DNA of 64,000 nt from a virus. The stretch spans positions 1-64,000 of the IMG/VR virus record IMGVR_UViG_3300044957_000346; one strand, written 5' to 3'. The position numbers were made by a program, and so were the translations under genes. The notes below the pieces were generated by a model that searched no databases, was not told the DNA's origin, and was given only the letters and a program-made list of their open reading frames with translations. Below, piece after piece: positions 1 through 8,039 of this stretch. How positions within the stretch are numbered: position 1 is the stretch's first letter; each line of letters starts with the position of its first letter.

Positions 1-563
1 CCATTTTTTACGCCATATTTTTTTAACATTGTCTGTTTATACGACTCACTTCTTTTTTTAAGATTTTCGTGATTCCAAGATTTTTTGATAGACTCCGCAT
101 TTCTATTTACCCGAACATCGTTAGTTTTTGTCAATCCCACATTCCACGATATAAATGATTTTCGTTTCTTATATTCTTCATTGTTTTTTATAAATAAAGA
201 TGAGTGAGTGTGAATGTAATCGTGAAATCCATCTTTTATATTTTTGAATGTAGATTTGGTATTACAACCACATTTACACAAAGGCGCAATATTATTGCAA
301 TAGTATTTTATGTAATAAGATTCTAAAGTTTCTTTATGTGTTTTTATATGTCGTGACAAAGATTGTGAACCCTTTATATTTTTATTACAATTTTTACAAG
401 TATATGTTATTATATTTGGATTTCTTTTCCCAATATTAGATGTTGGAAATTTATTAATATAATCTTCTAATGATATATTATGAATTCTTTTTAAATGAGA
501 ACCATTTAAACGGTCTTTCATATTTAGACCACACAATTCACATTTTATTAGACAATTACTCAT
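1..563 (-). CDS. Zinc-finger homing-endonuclease-like protein, C-terminus outside window
   Basis: The frame starts at an ATG (561-563) and runs off the left edge with about 187 residues visible. Two C-x2-C...H-x(3-4)-H units are seen (CELC...HLKRIH near residue 8, CKNC...HIKTH near residue 55), then a CKCGC cluster. The last visible residues, KKYGVKN, resemble the entry to Vsr-like (EDxHD) nuclease domains of phage homing genes. The start overlaps the stop of the upstream small regulator as ATGA, suggesting coupled translation. Catalytic residues would be outside the window, so nuclease function is inference; a zinc-finger DNA-binding protein is the alternative. Confidence 0.5.
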   Translation of the reverse strand, partial: MSNCLIKCELCGLNMKDRLNGSHLKRIHNISLEDYINKFPTSNIGKRNPNIITYTCKNCNKNIKGSQSLSRHIKTHKETLESYYIKYYCNNIAPLCKCGCNTKSTFKNIKDGFHDYIHTHSSLFIKNNEEYKKRKSFISWNVGLTKTNDVRVNRNAESIKKSWNHENLKKRSESYKQTMLKKYGVKN

Positions 564-703
564 TTTTTAATGCTTCCGCTAATCTTTGTTAAAATTGCAT
601 TTTCCACAAATCTATTCATTTTGTAACCATTATCATCGCAGAACGATTTTAATATTATTTTGAATTTTTTTGATATTTGTATAGACCATTTATCATCTTT
701 CAT
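560..703 (-). CDS. Small ribbon-helix-helix-like protein (47 aa)
   Basis: A 47-residue ORF beginning MKDDKWSIQISKKF and ending just inside the next leftward gene (ATGA overlap). A short beta-strand-like N-terminus (WSIQIS), a helix (KKFKIILKSFCDDNG) and a second helix (MNRFVENAILTKI) match the layout of Arc/MetJ-type ribbon-helix-helix repressors. The next gene upstream on the same strand has the same architecture, so the two may be paralogous regulators of the adjacent nuclease and exonuclease. No experimental family match is possible here. Confidence 0.5.
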   Translation of the reverse strand: MKDDKWSIQISKKFKIILKSFCDDNGYKMNRFVENAILTKISGSIKK

Positions 704-724
704 ATCTAATATATATTATATATC

Positions 725-748
725 TAAGATTAAATAAGAAAAATCTTA
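725..748. repeat. Short inverted repeat between two RHH genes
   Basis: TAAGATT (725-731) and AATCTTA (742-748) form a 7-bp inverted repeat with a 10-nt loop in the 85-bp gap between the two small regulator genes. It could be a weak hairpin or an operator half-site pair. There is no U-tract, so a terminator is not supported. Confidence 0.3.
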
Positions 749-788
749 CTTAAATCATCGTCACTTAATAAGAGTATTTTCTTTTTCT

Positions 789-1010
789 TCATTTATTAAA
801 TCCTCCAGATGATAATGAAAATGGAGCATTGTGACTTAGCTTAGTACAAACACTCTCACTTATTTCGGTTTGAAAATCTGTATCTGTCAAATATTTTTCT
901 AGACATTTATTTACAAAATCTTGAAAAGATATTTTACCTCGTATATTAATTTCTTTGAATTGATTGTACAATTCTTGATTAAGTTTTACTGTTGTAACAA
1001 ATTGATCCAT
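789..1010 (-). CDS. Ribbon-helix-helix transcriptional regulator-like protein (73 aa)
   Basis: The N-terminus reads FVTTVKLNQELYNQFKEI, with a beta-strand of alternating residues followed by a helix. FQDFVNKCLEKYL then forms the second helix, which is the Arc/CopG ribbon-helix-helix pattern. The C-terminal 30 residues are polar and unassigned. The gene starts directly beside two copies of an ACATATGTACATAT palindrome (1012-1051). This is the usual arrangement for autoregulation by a dimeric RHH repressor, though regulation is inferred from position only. Confidence 0.6.
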   Translation of the reverse strand: MDQFVTTVKLNQELYNQFKEINIRGKISFQDFVNKCLEKYLTDTDFQTEISESVCTKLSHNAPFSLSSGGFNK

Positions 1011-1011
1011 A

Positions 1012-1051
1012 ACATATGTACATATACATATATTTACATATGTACATATGT
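1012..1051. promoter_or_regulatory. Tandem palindromic operator candidate
   Basis: Box 2 (1036-1051) is a perfect 16-bp palindrome, ACATATGTACATATGT. Box 1 (1012-1027) matches it at 14 of 16 positions. The boxes start 24 bp apart and lie immediately 5' of the leftward RHH gene. Two helically phased palindromes beside an RHH gene suggest cooperative binding and autorepression (inference). Confidence 0.55.
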
Positions 1052-1060
1052 TAATTATAT

Positions 1061-1942
1061 TTATAATTTGTCGGCTTTTGCGTCACAATTTTTCTTATAG
1101 TGAATGCAATACTTGCAGTTCTTCTTTCTATCACCTGGAATTTTTGGATAAGAATTATTAATATTATATGATCCATCTGAATTGAATCCGTGATCCAAGA
1201 ATTGTATAAAGTTACCAATCGATTCTTTTATTACCGGTGAACTACTTGCTGGTTTAAATATTTGTATACGACTTTGAGGAAACGCTGCAGTTTCAAATAA
1301 TTTTCGTTTTACGATAAAAAATTCAACATCAATATTGGTTAGTGGAACATTAAATTTTTTACTATACACACTTTTATACAAATGCAGCTGTGCATATTTA
1401 CTTTCATCTTCTTTTTGATATTTGTTCCAACCATTTGATGAAGTTTTAAAATCGATGATACGATAATTTTCTTTATTTTTTTCCTTGAGTACGATATCGA
1501 TAAAACCAACAAACTCAACATTGTTTTTAATTGAGATTTCTAAAGGAATTTCAATGCCGATTAATTCGTATTGGTCGCTGGGAAAATGTTTAATTCTATT
1601 TGAAGACTTCAAAAATGTATCGATGATATCATGTCCATCAAATGTAAAATCTGTAAATTCTTGGCCGTCAAGATTTTTAATCTTTTTAGCTTCTTCTGTG
1701 AATTTATCCAAGAATAACTTTTTAACATCGAGTGAATCCGCAGCCGATACACTTTCTTTATATAACGCAGTTAAATATGTTTGAAATGCGTGATGTATCG
1801 CCGTACCAAATGTAGTGTGAATACTATCATCTCGTTCACGAAGATTCTTTACATAGTCTAAGTACCATTTATGTGGACATTTCAAAAATGTCGAGTATTG
1901 ACTAAAACTTACACGATTCTTTTTTATTTCTTGAGTCTCCAT
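1061..1942 (-). CDS. Cas4/RecB-like PD-(D/E)XK exonuclease with Fe-S cysteines
   Basis: Starting at METQ gives 293 aa. Landmarks are an N-terminal Cys in the KCPHKW segment (C22), the nuclease core GFIDIVL...RIIDFKTSS (D...D-x-K), and a C-terminal cluster C276-x2-C279-x6-C286. One N-terminal plus three C-terminal cysteines is the layout of the [4Fe-4S]-stapled Cas4/AddB nuclease family, which processes DNA ends in recombination. An ATG two codons earlier (1948) lies within 0-5 nt of the promoter -10 box and upstream of the expected transcription start, so 1942 was chosen. The phage IscU at 37.7-40.2 kb could supply its cluster (inference). Confidence 0.8.
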   Translation of the reverse strand: METQEIKKNRVSFSQYSTFLKCPHKWYLDYVKNLRERDDSIHTTFGTAIHHAFQTYLTALYKESVSAADSLDVKKLFLDKFTEEAKKIKNLDGQEFTDFTFDGHDIIDTFLKSSNRIKHFPSDQYELIGIEIPLEISIKNNVEFVGFIDIVLKEKNKENYRIIDFKTSSNGWNKYQKEDESKYAQLHLYKSVYSKKFNVPLTNIDVEFFIVKRKLFETAAFPQSRIQIFKPASSSPVIKESIGNFIQFLDHGFNSDGSYNINNSYPKIPGDRKKNCKYCIHYKKNCDAKADKL

Positions 1943-1948
1943 TTTCAT

Positions 1949-1976
1949 ATGATACTCTATAATTAGAATCAGTCAA
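1949..1976 (-). promoter_or_regulatory. Sigma70-like promoter for the exonuclease gene
   Basis: On the minus strand: -35 TTGACT (1971-1976), 16-nt spacer, -10 TATCAT (1949-1954), then 6 nt to the ATG at 1942. Transcription would begin at or next to the start codon, predicting a leaderless mRNA. Confidence 0.65.
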
Positions 1977-2000
1977 TTTATAACAACTACTTATTAGTAT

Positions 2001-2738
2001 ATGAAGAAACTACTATTAATTTTATTAAGTTCATCCGTGTTAATTGCAAACGATTTATTTTTATATGAATCTGATAAAACGGCTGAAATTTCAGATGTTA
2101 TCAATAACAAGCTTAATGTTCTAGAAAATATTACGGGCAAAACATATTCATTAAAAAATAATTTGAGTATAGTAAATAATACAAATGGAGTTAGTGTATA
2201 CGTATTACCACATAGAATTATAGTTCAACAACAAGAATCTACATCCGCATACTTTACTGGAGATGATATTAAATACATTAATGATTTTAAATTACCTTCG
2301 GTGACACATGTTAAGGAGTCTATGTTTAATATGTCTATTAACGGAGAAATATATGTTGTGAGTGAATGTACTAATCAAAATATTATAGGTACATCTATGA
2401 TAAACATATCTTTTGACAAAGCAAAATTGTTTATAAAATCTGGGGATAAATACACACAGGTATACGTAGAAGAAGGTAACGTGTTGGTAACAGATGTTAA
2501 ATCTTCCAAGAAGAAAAAAGAATTGAAATCCGGAGATTATTTAGTTGTAACTCCCCAGATTACATTAAGTCCAAAAGAAGGATCGTTAAAATCAAACGGA
2601 AATTCGTTTAGTATAAAAGAAGTAGATGAAGATGAATTAAAACTTCATAAAAATAATTTAACAAACGTCCAAGGTAAATTGGATAATACGCTGTTTGTAA
2701 ATTATAACACAAATGTATTTGGTGTTAAATTAAAGTAA
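2001..2738 (+). CDS. Secreted or periplasmic FecR-like protein
   Basis: The 245-aa protein opens with a typical signal peptide: two lysines, a hydrophobic run LLLILLSSSVLIA, then AND as a possible cleavage region. The C-terminal half contains VYVEEGNVLVTD and ELKSGDYLVVTP, the two beta-strand pairs characteristic of FecR-type domains. No transmembrane segment other than the signal is evident. Exported proteins are uncommon in T4-like replication regions. A role at the host envelope, such as superinfection exclusion or surface modification, is possible but unproven. It is divergent from the exonuclease gene. Confidence 0.55.
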   Translation: MKKLLLILLSSSVLIANDLFLYESDKTAEISDVINNKLNVLENITGKTYSLKNNLSIVNNTNGVSVYVLPHRIIVQQQESTSAYFTGDDIKYINDFKLPSVTHVKESMFNMSINGEIYVVSECTNQNIIGTSMINISFDKAKLFIKSGDKYTQVYVEEGNVLVTDVKSSKKKKELKSGDYLVVTPQITLSPKEGSLKSNGNSFSIKEVDEDELKLHKNNLTNVQGKLDNTLFVNYNTNVFGVKLK

Positions 2739-2976
2739 TTATGGCTGCCACAATCCTATTCCACCATAGTGTTCTTTATATATTCCCATTGTATGCGGTG
2801 ATGTAAAAAGTTCCACCTTTACATCCAATTTCTAATATATTGTTTGGTTTAAATGATGCTAAAAAATATGCCAATAAAGTAAATTCTTCTTTTACTTGTT
2901 GAATATAAGTACTTTTTATTATATATTCGTTCAACAACAAATAATCAATTGTATTTTTAACTTTGTCTGTTATCAT
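2739..2976 (-). pseudogene. Methyltransferase remnant with internal deletion
   Basis: The N-terminal 66 codons include NILEIGCKGGTFY, a class I SAM-methyltransferase motif I, then run out of frame into a stop. A second frame continues to 2739, reading ELFTSPHTMGIYKEHYGG and ending LWQP, which looks like the C-terminal end of the same kind of protein. The junction of the two frames just after motif I suggests an internal deletion with loss of most of the fold. Similar methyltransferases occur intact or broken elsewhere in the window. Confidence 0.5.
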
Positions 2977-3005
2977 AACATTTTAATGTAAATATATATT
3001 ATGAA

Positions 3006-3233
3006 ATGAAACTAGAACAACTTAAATCATTATCTGAAGATGAACTTGTTTTATTGTGGGGGTGCATTAATTTAGTTGAACCTAAAATTGTGCAATCTTA
3101 TGATTTAGAACCGTCTTTATTTCCATCAATAAACCATAGAAAGTTAATGGATAAGCTTACTAATTGTAAAACTAAAATAAAAGAAGAACACCATGCACTT
3201 TTTGATGGACTTCTTAACAAGTTGCGTATATAA
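3006..3233 (+). CDS. Hypothetical protein (75 aa) upstream of polymerase
   Basis: A small acidic/helical protein starting MKLEQLKSLSEDELVLLW, ending 7 nt before the polymerase start. No family is recognised. The tight spacing suggests co-transcription with the polymerase gene. Confidence 0.55.
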   Translation: MKLEQLKSLSEDELVLLWGCINLVEPKIVQSYDLEPSLFPSINHRKLMDKLTNCKTKIKEEHHALFDGLLNKLRI

Positions 3234-3240
3234 TTTTATA

Positions 3241-5280
3241 ATGTATCAAACTATCTTTATTTCTAAAAAAGACAATACTGTTCATCTATGGGACGATCAA
3301 AAAGGTTACATAAAGTTCCCATATCGACCATATGCTTATCGTAAGCGTACTGGTGGTATGTATCGCAGTATTTATGGAGATGAACTTGAAAAAGTTTATA
3401 AATTTAATCCCAAAGATCCTTCGCTATTTGAAAGTGACGTTCCAGACACCACACGCGTCTTGATCGACGCATATGAAGATAGTGACGAACCTTCTACGGG
3501 TCATAGGTTAGTTTATTACGATATCGAAGTAAGTACTGAAGGTGGGTTTCCAAAGGTTGATGAAGCTGATAAGGAAATTACAGCTATTGCTTTGTACGAT
3601 GCTACAACTGAACAATATACTGCATTTATTTTGGATAAGGATGATCGTCTACAAGAATACAAGAAGGATAATGTAGAAGTACGTAGTTTTACAAATGAAG
3701 AAAGTTTGTTGAGTCATTTTCTAACTAAATGGGAAGAGATACAACCAACTATTGCCACTGGATGGAATATTGATGAATTTGATACTCCTTATTTGTTTAA
3801 TAGAATTAAACGGGTATTTGATGATCGTGAAGCCAAAAGACTTTCTCCCATCAAAGTTTGTTATAGAAACGATTGGAGTAAAAAGATAGTTGTAGCTGGT
3901 ATATCATTTATTGACTACATGGTTTTGTACAAGAAGTGGAATATTAAACAAGAACCTAGTTATGCTTTGGGTGCGATTGGTAAGAAAGTTGTTGGGTTGG
4001 AGAAGATTACTTATAAAGGTAGTCTTGATGATTTGTATAAAGCTGATATCAATCGTTATATTGAATATAATCTCAATGACGTTAAAATTATTGTTGCGTT
4101 GGAAAAAAAGCTTCAGTTTATTGAACAAGTTAGGGCTATATGTCACAAAGGACACGTTCCGTATGATTGTTTTACGATGAGTTCACGTTTCATTGAAGGT
4201 GCAATTCTTATGTATCTTCGTCGTAAAGGACAAGTTGCTAAGAATAAGCCCGTAGATGGACGTGAAGAATATGAAAATCAGATGGAACAAGGCGAAGAAG
4301 GATTTGAAGGTGCTTATGTAAAAGATCCTGTGCCTGGCCGGTATGATTGGGTCTTTGACTTGGATCTTACTTCTATGTATCCAAATATTATTATTAGTTT
4401 GAATATTAGTCCCGAAACGAAAGTGGCAAAGGCTGAGAATTGGGATCCAGAAAAGTTTATAAAGAATGAAGTGGAAACTGTTCAAGTTGGTAGTGCTTCT
4501 TATACAAAAGACGAATTTAAACAGTTGCTTGAAAAATCACAGTATAGTATTGCTAGTAACGGTGTTATGTATAAACAAGATTATCAAGGCGTCATACCTG
4601 AAATTCTAGTCAAATGGTTCGATGAACGAAAAGAACTGCGAAAACAAGCCAAGAAACACGGTGATGCAAAAGAATGGGAAAAGTATGAGTTCTACGATCA
4701 AAGACAAAAAGTACAAAAAGTACTTCTCAATTCAATTTATGGTGTATTGGGTCTACCAATTTTCAGATTTTATGACAAGGATAATGCGAGCGCTGTTACT
4801 TTGACGGGTCAGGATATTATTAAAACTGCTAATAAAGCTATTAATCAGTATTATAAGAGAACTCTCAACGAGACTGAGAATAAAGATTATGTTATATATG
4901 TAGACACAGATTCAGTTGCGTCTGATAGCTTAGTTAAGACCGATTTATATGGTGATATTAAAATTTGTGATTTATTTAATAATCTTTCGATGAATAAAGA
5001 TGTTCAATATATTGAAGATATTCTTGGAAAAAAATTTATTTTTCCAAATAATTTGAAGATGCCTTATTACGATGAAACTGAAAAGATTGTAAAGTTTGGC
5101 AATGTAGATTATATAGAAAAACATAATGTTAAAAAAATTTCGTATAAAATTAAAACCAAAACTGGAAAAAGTATTATCGTTACTGAGGATCATTCGGTTA
5201 TGATTTTAGAAAATGACAAACTTGTTAAAAAACTTACAAAAGATTTAAAGAAAAACGATAAAATAATTTCGATTTGTTGA
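3241..5280 (+). CDS. gp43: DNA polymerase family B, N-terminal part fused to split-intein N-half
   Basis: Residues 1-557 are the 3'-5' exonuclease and most of the palm/fingers of a T4-gp43-like replicative polymerase. Exo I is YYDIEVST (D94, E96), Exo II NIDEFDTPYL (about 176), motif A DLTSMYPNII (about 375), motif B KVLLNSIYGVLG (about 495) and motif C YVDTD (553-557). At the serine of DTDS the extein stops and a 122-residue intein N-half begins (SVASDSLV...), with block B as IIVTEDHSVM, then TGA. MYQT at 3241 is chosen over an in-frame ATG 16 codons earlier because that lies inside the previous gene. The partner half starts at 5327. Confidence 0.92.
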   Translation: MYQTIFISKKDNTVHLWDDQKGYIKFPYRPYAYRKRTGGMYRSIYGDELEKVYKFNPKDPSLFESDVPDTTRVLIDAYEDSDEPSTGHRLVYYDIEVSTEGGFPKVDEADKEITAIALYDATTEQYTAFILDKDDRLQEYKKDNVEVRSFTNEESLLSHFLTKWEEIQPTIATGWNIDEFDTPYLFNRIKRVFDDREAKRLSPIKVCYRNDWSKKIVVAGISFIDYMVLYKKWNIKQEPSYALGAIGKKVVGLEKITYKGSLDDLYKADINRYIEYNLNDVKIIVALEKKLQFIEQVRAICHKGHVPYDCFTMSSRFIEGAILMYLRRKGQVAKNKPVDGREEYENQMEQGEEGFEGAYVKDPVPGRYDWVFDLDLTSMYPNIIISLNISPETKVAKAENWDPEKFIKNEVETVQVGSASYTKDEFKQLLEKSQYSIASNGVMYKQDYQGVIPEILVKWFDERKELRKQAKKHGDAKEWEKYEFYDQRQKVQKVLLNSIYGVLGLPIFRFYDKDNASAVTLTGQDIIKTANKAINQYYKRTLNETENKDYVIYVDTDSVASDSLVKTDLYGDIKICDLFNNLSMNKDVQYIEDILGKKFIFPNNLKMPYYDETEKIVKFGNVDYIEKHNVKKISYKIKTKTGKSIIVTEDHSVMILENDKLVKKLTKDLKKNDKIISIC

Positions 5281-5452
5281 AAGATATCAATAAATTAATA
5301 AATGAAACTTTTGACTATCTCATAAAATGAATTATATTATTGACGAAATTGAATCCGTAGAACCTTTAGGTGAAGTTCAAGAAGATTTTTACGACGTTGG
5401 TATGCGAGACACACCACATACATTTTTTGCTAATGATATTTTGGTTCATAAT
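4912..5452 (+). other. Split intein in DNA polymerase motif C
   Basis: The N-half is 4912-5277 (122 aa, first residue Ser) and the C-half 5327-5452 (42 aa, ending FFANDILVHN) with +1 Ser. A 49-nt break between coding parts contains stops in the joining frame and no endonuclease gene. Block A, block B (TEDHS) and the terminal His-Asn are all present, so the pair looks splicing-competent. Rejoined exteins would read YVDTD-SCFVSALP, a normal polymerase motif C. Confidence 0.88.
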
Positions 5453-6310
5453 AGTTGTTTTGTTAGCGCACTGCCTATTATCGAGAAAACGATGCCTGAT
5501 ATTGATGTAAACAATGAGAAACAAATGACCAAAGCTATTTTGGAAGTTTGTACAGAAGCTCAAAATCATGTAAATGATACATTCAATATTATGGCAAAGA
5601 GAATGTTTAATGTGGTCAAACATCGTTTTGATGCAAAACAAGAGGTTATTGCCAAGACCAGTTTTTGGCTGGCTAAGAAACGATATGCTCAGTTTATCAT
5701 TAATACGGGTGGTATTGAATGTGATGAACTTGAAGTCAAGGGTATTGACGTTGTTAGAACATCTTTCCCACTTAGATTCCGTAAGTTTATGGAACAATTC
5801 TTACAAGATATTCTTCGTAAAGTTGATAAAGAAAAGATTGATGCTAATATTTTGAAGTTGGTAGAAGATTTGCCTACGTTTAATGTGATTGAGATTGCAA
5901 AGAACACTAGTGTAAAGTTTAAGAGTCAAGATGGTAAGAAAGAATATGCTCCCAAGAGTCGTAGTCCGTTTAAGTATGTGTTAGGCACACCCGCACAAGC
6001 TAAAGCAGCTATATTCTATAATGATTTACTTGAACAGTTTGGTTTGACTAGGAATACACCTAAGATTCTTCATGGCCAAAAGATTAAGTGGGTATATCTT
6101 AAACAGAATGAGTATGGTGCTGAAGGTATTGCTTTGAAAGCGGATGGTACAGATCCGGATGAAATTCTTGAGTTCATTGAGAAGTATGTAGATAGAACTG
6201 CTATGTACGAACAAGAACTTAAAGGTAAATTAAAAGATTTCTATGATGTATTGAATTGGGAATATCCATCTGTAAATGATGCAAAAGCAAACGAGTTTTT
6301 TAGTTTTTAA
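5327..6310 (+). CDS. gp43: Split-intein C-half fused to DNA polymerase C-terminal part
   Basis: Residues 1-42 are the intein C-half (block G ANDILVHN). Residue 43 onward (SCFVSALPI) is the palm remainder and thumb, about 285 aa, giving an 842-aa mature polymerase (T4 gp43 is 898). The C-terminus DAKANEFFSF is a hydrophobic EFF tail like the sliding-clamp-binding peptide at the end of gp43 proteins. The ATG follows the N-part stop by 46 nt with no obvious Shine-Dalgarno. The 3' end lies within a 243-bp direct repeat found again at 7985. Confidence 0.9.
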   Translation: MNYIIDEIESVEPLGEVQEDFYDVGMRDTPHTFFANDILVHNSCFVSALPIIEKTMPDIDVNNEKQMTKAILEVCTEAQNHVNDTFNIMAKRMFNVVKHRFDAKQEVIAKTSFWLAKKRYAQFIINTGGIECDELEVKGIDVVRTSFPLRFRKFMEQFLQDILRKVDKEKIDANILKLVEDLPTFNVIEIAKNTSVKFKSQDGKKEYAPKSRSPFKYVLGTPAQAKAAIFYNDLLEQFGLTRNTPKILHGQKIKWVYLKQNEYGAEGIALKADGTDPDEILEFIEKYVDRTAMYEQELKGKLKDFYDVLNWEYPSVNDAKANEFFSF

Positions 6311-6498
6311 TTAAAATTAAAGCTGTGTTTTAATAATATATATATTAATGTTATGATTACAAAAAAAATAGAAGATTTAATTGTTATACAAAATAAAGAC
6401 ATTTCATTTGGAAATGTTGTTACATATTATATTCAATCCTCAAAAATTTAATAGCAAACTAAGCGATTTCTACTCTATATTGAAGTGGGATTATCCAA
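6256..6498 (+). repeat. 243-bp perfect direct repeat, copy A
   Basis: By eye identical to 7985-8227. It covers the last codons of the polymerase, a 32-codon ORF and the start of a second polymerase-tail relic. The copies are 1,729 bp apart and flank a DNA methyltransferase and a truncated clamp gene. Recombination between them would delete both genes. Confidence 0.9.
6353..6451 (+). CDS. Small ORF (32 aa) inside direct repeat, copy A
   Basis: Starts MITKKIEDLIVIQNKD and ends QSSKI. It has no recognised family and no clear ribosome-binding site. It occurs unchanged in the second repeat copy. It overlaps the upstream extension of the tail-relic frame, so it may be non-coding. Confidence 0.25.
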   Translation: MITKKIEDLIVIQNKDISFGNVVTYYIQSSKI

Positions 6499-6539
6499 CT
6501 CCAGAGAGTAGAAAGGCAGAAGAATTTTTTGGATTTTGA
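6447..6539 (+). pseudogene. Relic of a second polymerase 3' end
   Basis: An open stretch without its own start encodes KLSDFYSILKWDYP...AEEFFGF. It aligns residue by residue with the true polymerase end KLKDFYDVLNWEYP...ANEFFSF but differs in sequence. It looks like the tail of a polymerase from a related phage left behind by recombination at the 3' end of the gene. Confidence 0.6.
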
Positions 6540-6541
6540 GT

Positions 6542-7417
6542 ATGAAATATAAGAAACTTTTACCTTTTCACGATGATGTAAAGGTTATGACCCAGTTTGG
6601 AGTTCTTCCTTTGTCTGTAATGGCGTTTTTAAATGATGATAAATGGGAGTGTGCTTATTTTGAACAAGACGAATCTGAAAAACGCAGGTCGGACGACTGT
6701 GAATACTTAGCCGGCCTTGGAATGAGTGAATTTAGCAGTGCCATCTGTGAGTTCATTGTCAAGTATTGGAGTTTGGAGAACGCAAACATAGTTGACCCAT
6801 TTGCTGGCAGAGCTACACGAGCAATAATTTCTTCAAAGTTAAATCGGAAGTATGTCGGTTACGAAATTTCTCCAATGACATACACCCGAAGTCAGAAACA
6901 ATATTTTAAGGCCAAGGTTGACCCAATTTTATATCTATCCGATGGTTGTCTTATGAAAGAGACTCCTGACGAGTTTGCCCATTTGGTTATGACGTGTCCT
7001 CCGTATGGTTCAATCGAAAAGTATGAGAGTGTTCCTGGACAGTTGAGCGACATAAAAAGCTATGACGGGTTTTTGACAAACATAAGTGTATGTGCATCAA
7101 ATATATACAGAGTTCTTAAACCGGGTGGGTTCTGTTGTTGGGTAGTTGGTGATTGGAGAGACGGTTCTGGATATCATCAATTTAGCAACGATAGTATTAA
7201 TATATTTAAGAAGAATGGGTTAATTCCCCATGACACCATTATTATAAAGAACAACTCCCCCTTCGCTGCATTACAAGCCGGTAAGGCCGCCAGTAAAAGA
7301 ATTTCTTCAAAGGTTCACGAATACCTTTTAGTCTTTCGTAAAGAGGGCGAATTAGACCTAACTGGATTGAAATTGACCGAAATAAACAAATCCGCTGAAG
7401 AATTCTTTGAGATGTAA
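6542..7417 (+). CDS. DNA methyltransferase (N6-adenine or N4-cytosine type)
   Basis: About 291 aa. It has SAM motif I DPFAGRATRA (about 88), the catalytic motif IV TCPPYG (about 150), and a late-motif region GGFCCWVVGDWRDG, as in amino-methyltransferases of the TCPPY/SPPY group. It probably modifies phage DNA against host restriction. The TTG at 6536 overlaps the stop of the relic tail, so ATG 6542 was chosen. The C-terminus ends SAEEFFEM, resembling the polymerase clamp-binding tails. Together with the following partial clamp gene it appears less AT-rich than its neighbours and sits between direct repeats, suggesting recent acquisition. Confidence 0.85.
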   Translation: MKYKKLLPFHDDVKVMTQFGVLPLSVMAFLNDDKWECAYFEQDESEKRRSDDCEYLAGLGMSEFSSAICEFIVKYWSLENANIVDPFAGRATRAIISSKLNRKYVGYEISPMTYTRSQKQYFKAKVDPILYLSDGCLMKETPDEFAHLVMTCPPYGSIEKYESVPGQLSDIKSYDGFLTNISVCASNIYRVLKPGGFCCWVVGDWRDGSGYHQFSNDSINIFKKNGLIPHDTIIIKNNSPFAALQAGKAASKRISSKVHEYLLVFRKEGELDLTGLKLTEINKSAEEFFEM

Positions 7418-7472
7418 AATAAGTTTACATTCAATACCTTTGTGATAACCTAAAAACAGTCTTATACATAAT

Positions 7473-8039
7473 ATGAAAAAACAAATCTTAGACACATTCA
7501 TTAAAAAATATTCACTTAACGGAATCATCAACTCAGTAAAGTGGGCAGTTGACTCCGACAAGAAAACCTTAAAGACAAATGCGATAACCGAAGAAAAGAA
7601 CGTGTTGGTTTCAGTTGAGGTGGCAAACTTTGATTCGATTGGTGAAACCTGTGAATTGGGTGTCTATGAAACAAGTCGATTGTCAAAAATGTTAGCGGTG
7701 TTGGATGACACCGCAGAACTCGGACTTAATAAAAAGGACGACAAAATCACCTCGGTTAGTTTTTCTGACGATGCCACTGATGCACAATTCATTACCGCCG
7801 ATTTGTCGGTCATTCCTGCTGCTCCGAATTTAAAGAAACTCCCTGAGTTTGGCACAGAAATTGAACTTGATAAGGATTTTGTGGACCGGTTTATCAAGGC
7901 CAAGAGTGCGTTGCCAGAAGTTGACACTTTCACTCTTCTTATGAACAAGAAGAAGAAACTTTTGGATTTCTATAATGTGTTGAGTTGGGAATATCCATCT
8001 GTAAATGATGCAAAAGCAAACGAGTTTTTTAGTTTTTAA
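7473..8039 (+). CDS. Chimera: truncated sliding clamp joined to polymerase C-terminal tail
   Basis: Residues 1 to about 163 are homologous to the full clamp at 12354 (MKKQ..L..FI.KYSLNG, then TADLSVIP and KKLP). At NKKKKLLDFYNVL the frame passes into the polymerase tail and ends ANEFFSF inside direct-repeat copy B. The last third of the clamp fold is missing, so it cannot form a normal ring protomer. It might be an inactive by-product, a dominant partner in mixed rings, or an assembly chimera. The polymerase-like and clamp-like parts are both clear; a function for the fusion is speculation. Confidence 0.75.
   Translation: MKKQILDTFIKKYSLNGIINSVKWAVDSDKKTLKTNAITEEKNVLVSVEVANFDSIGETCELGVYETSRLSKMLAVLDDTAELGLNKKDDKITSVSFSDDATDAQFITADLSVIPAAPNLKKLPEFGTEIELDKDFVDRFIKAKSALPEVDTFTLLMNKKKKLLDFYNVLSWEYPSVNDAKANEFFSF

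Noticed and set aside
3193-3240. Longer polymerase start with 16 extra codons
   Set aside because: It overlaps the upstream gene, and the ATG at 3241 gives the normal N-terminus of the family.
5281-5326. Self-splicing intron between polymerase parts
   Set aside because: Only 46 nt, far too short, and the flanking protein ends are clear intein halves.
6542-7984. Insertion sequence or transposon carrying the methyltransferase
   Set aside because: No transposase or terminal inverted repeats; the flanking direct repeats are polymerase-derived and long, pointing to homologous recombination.
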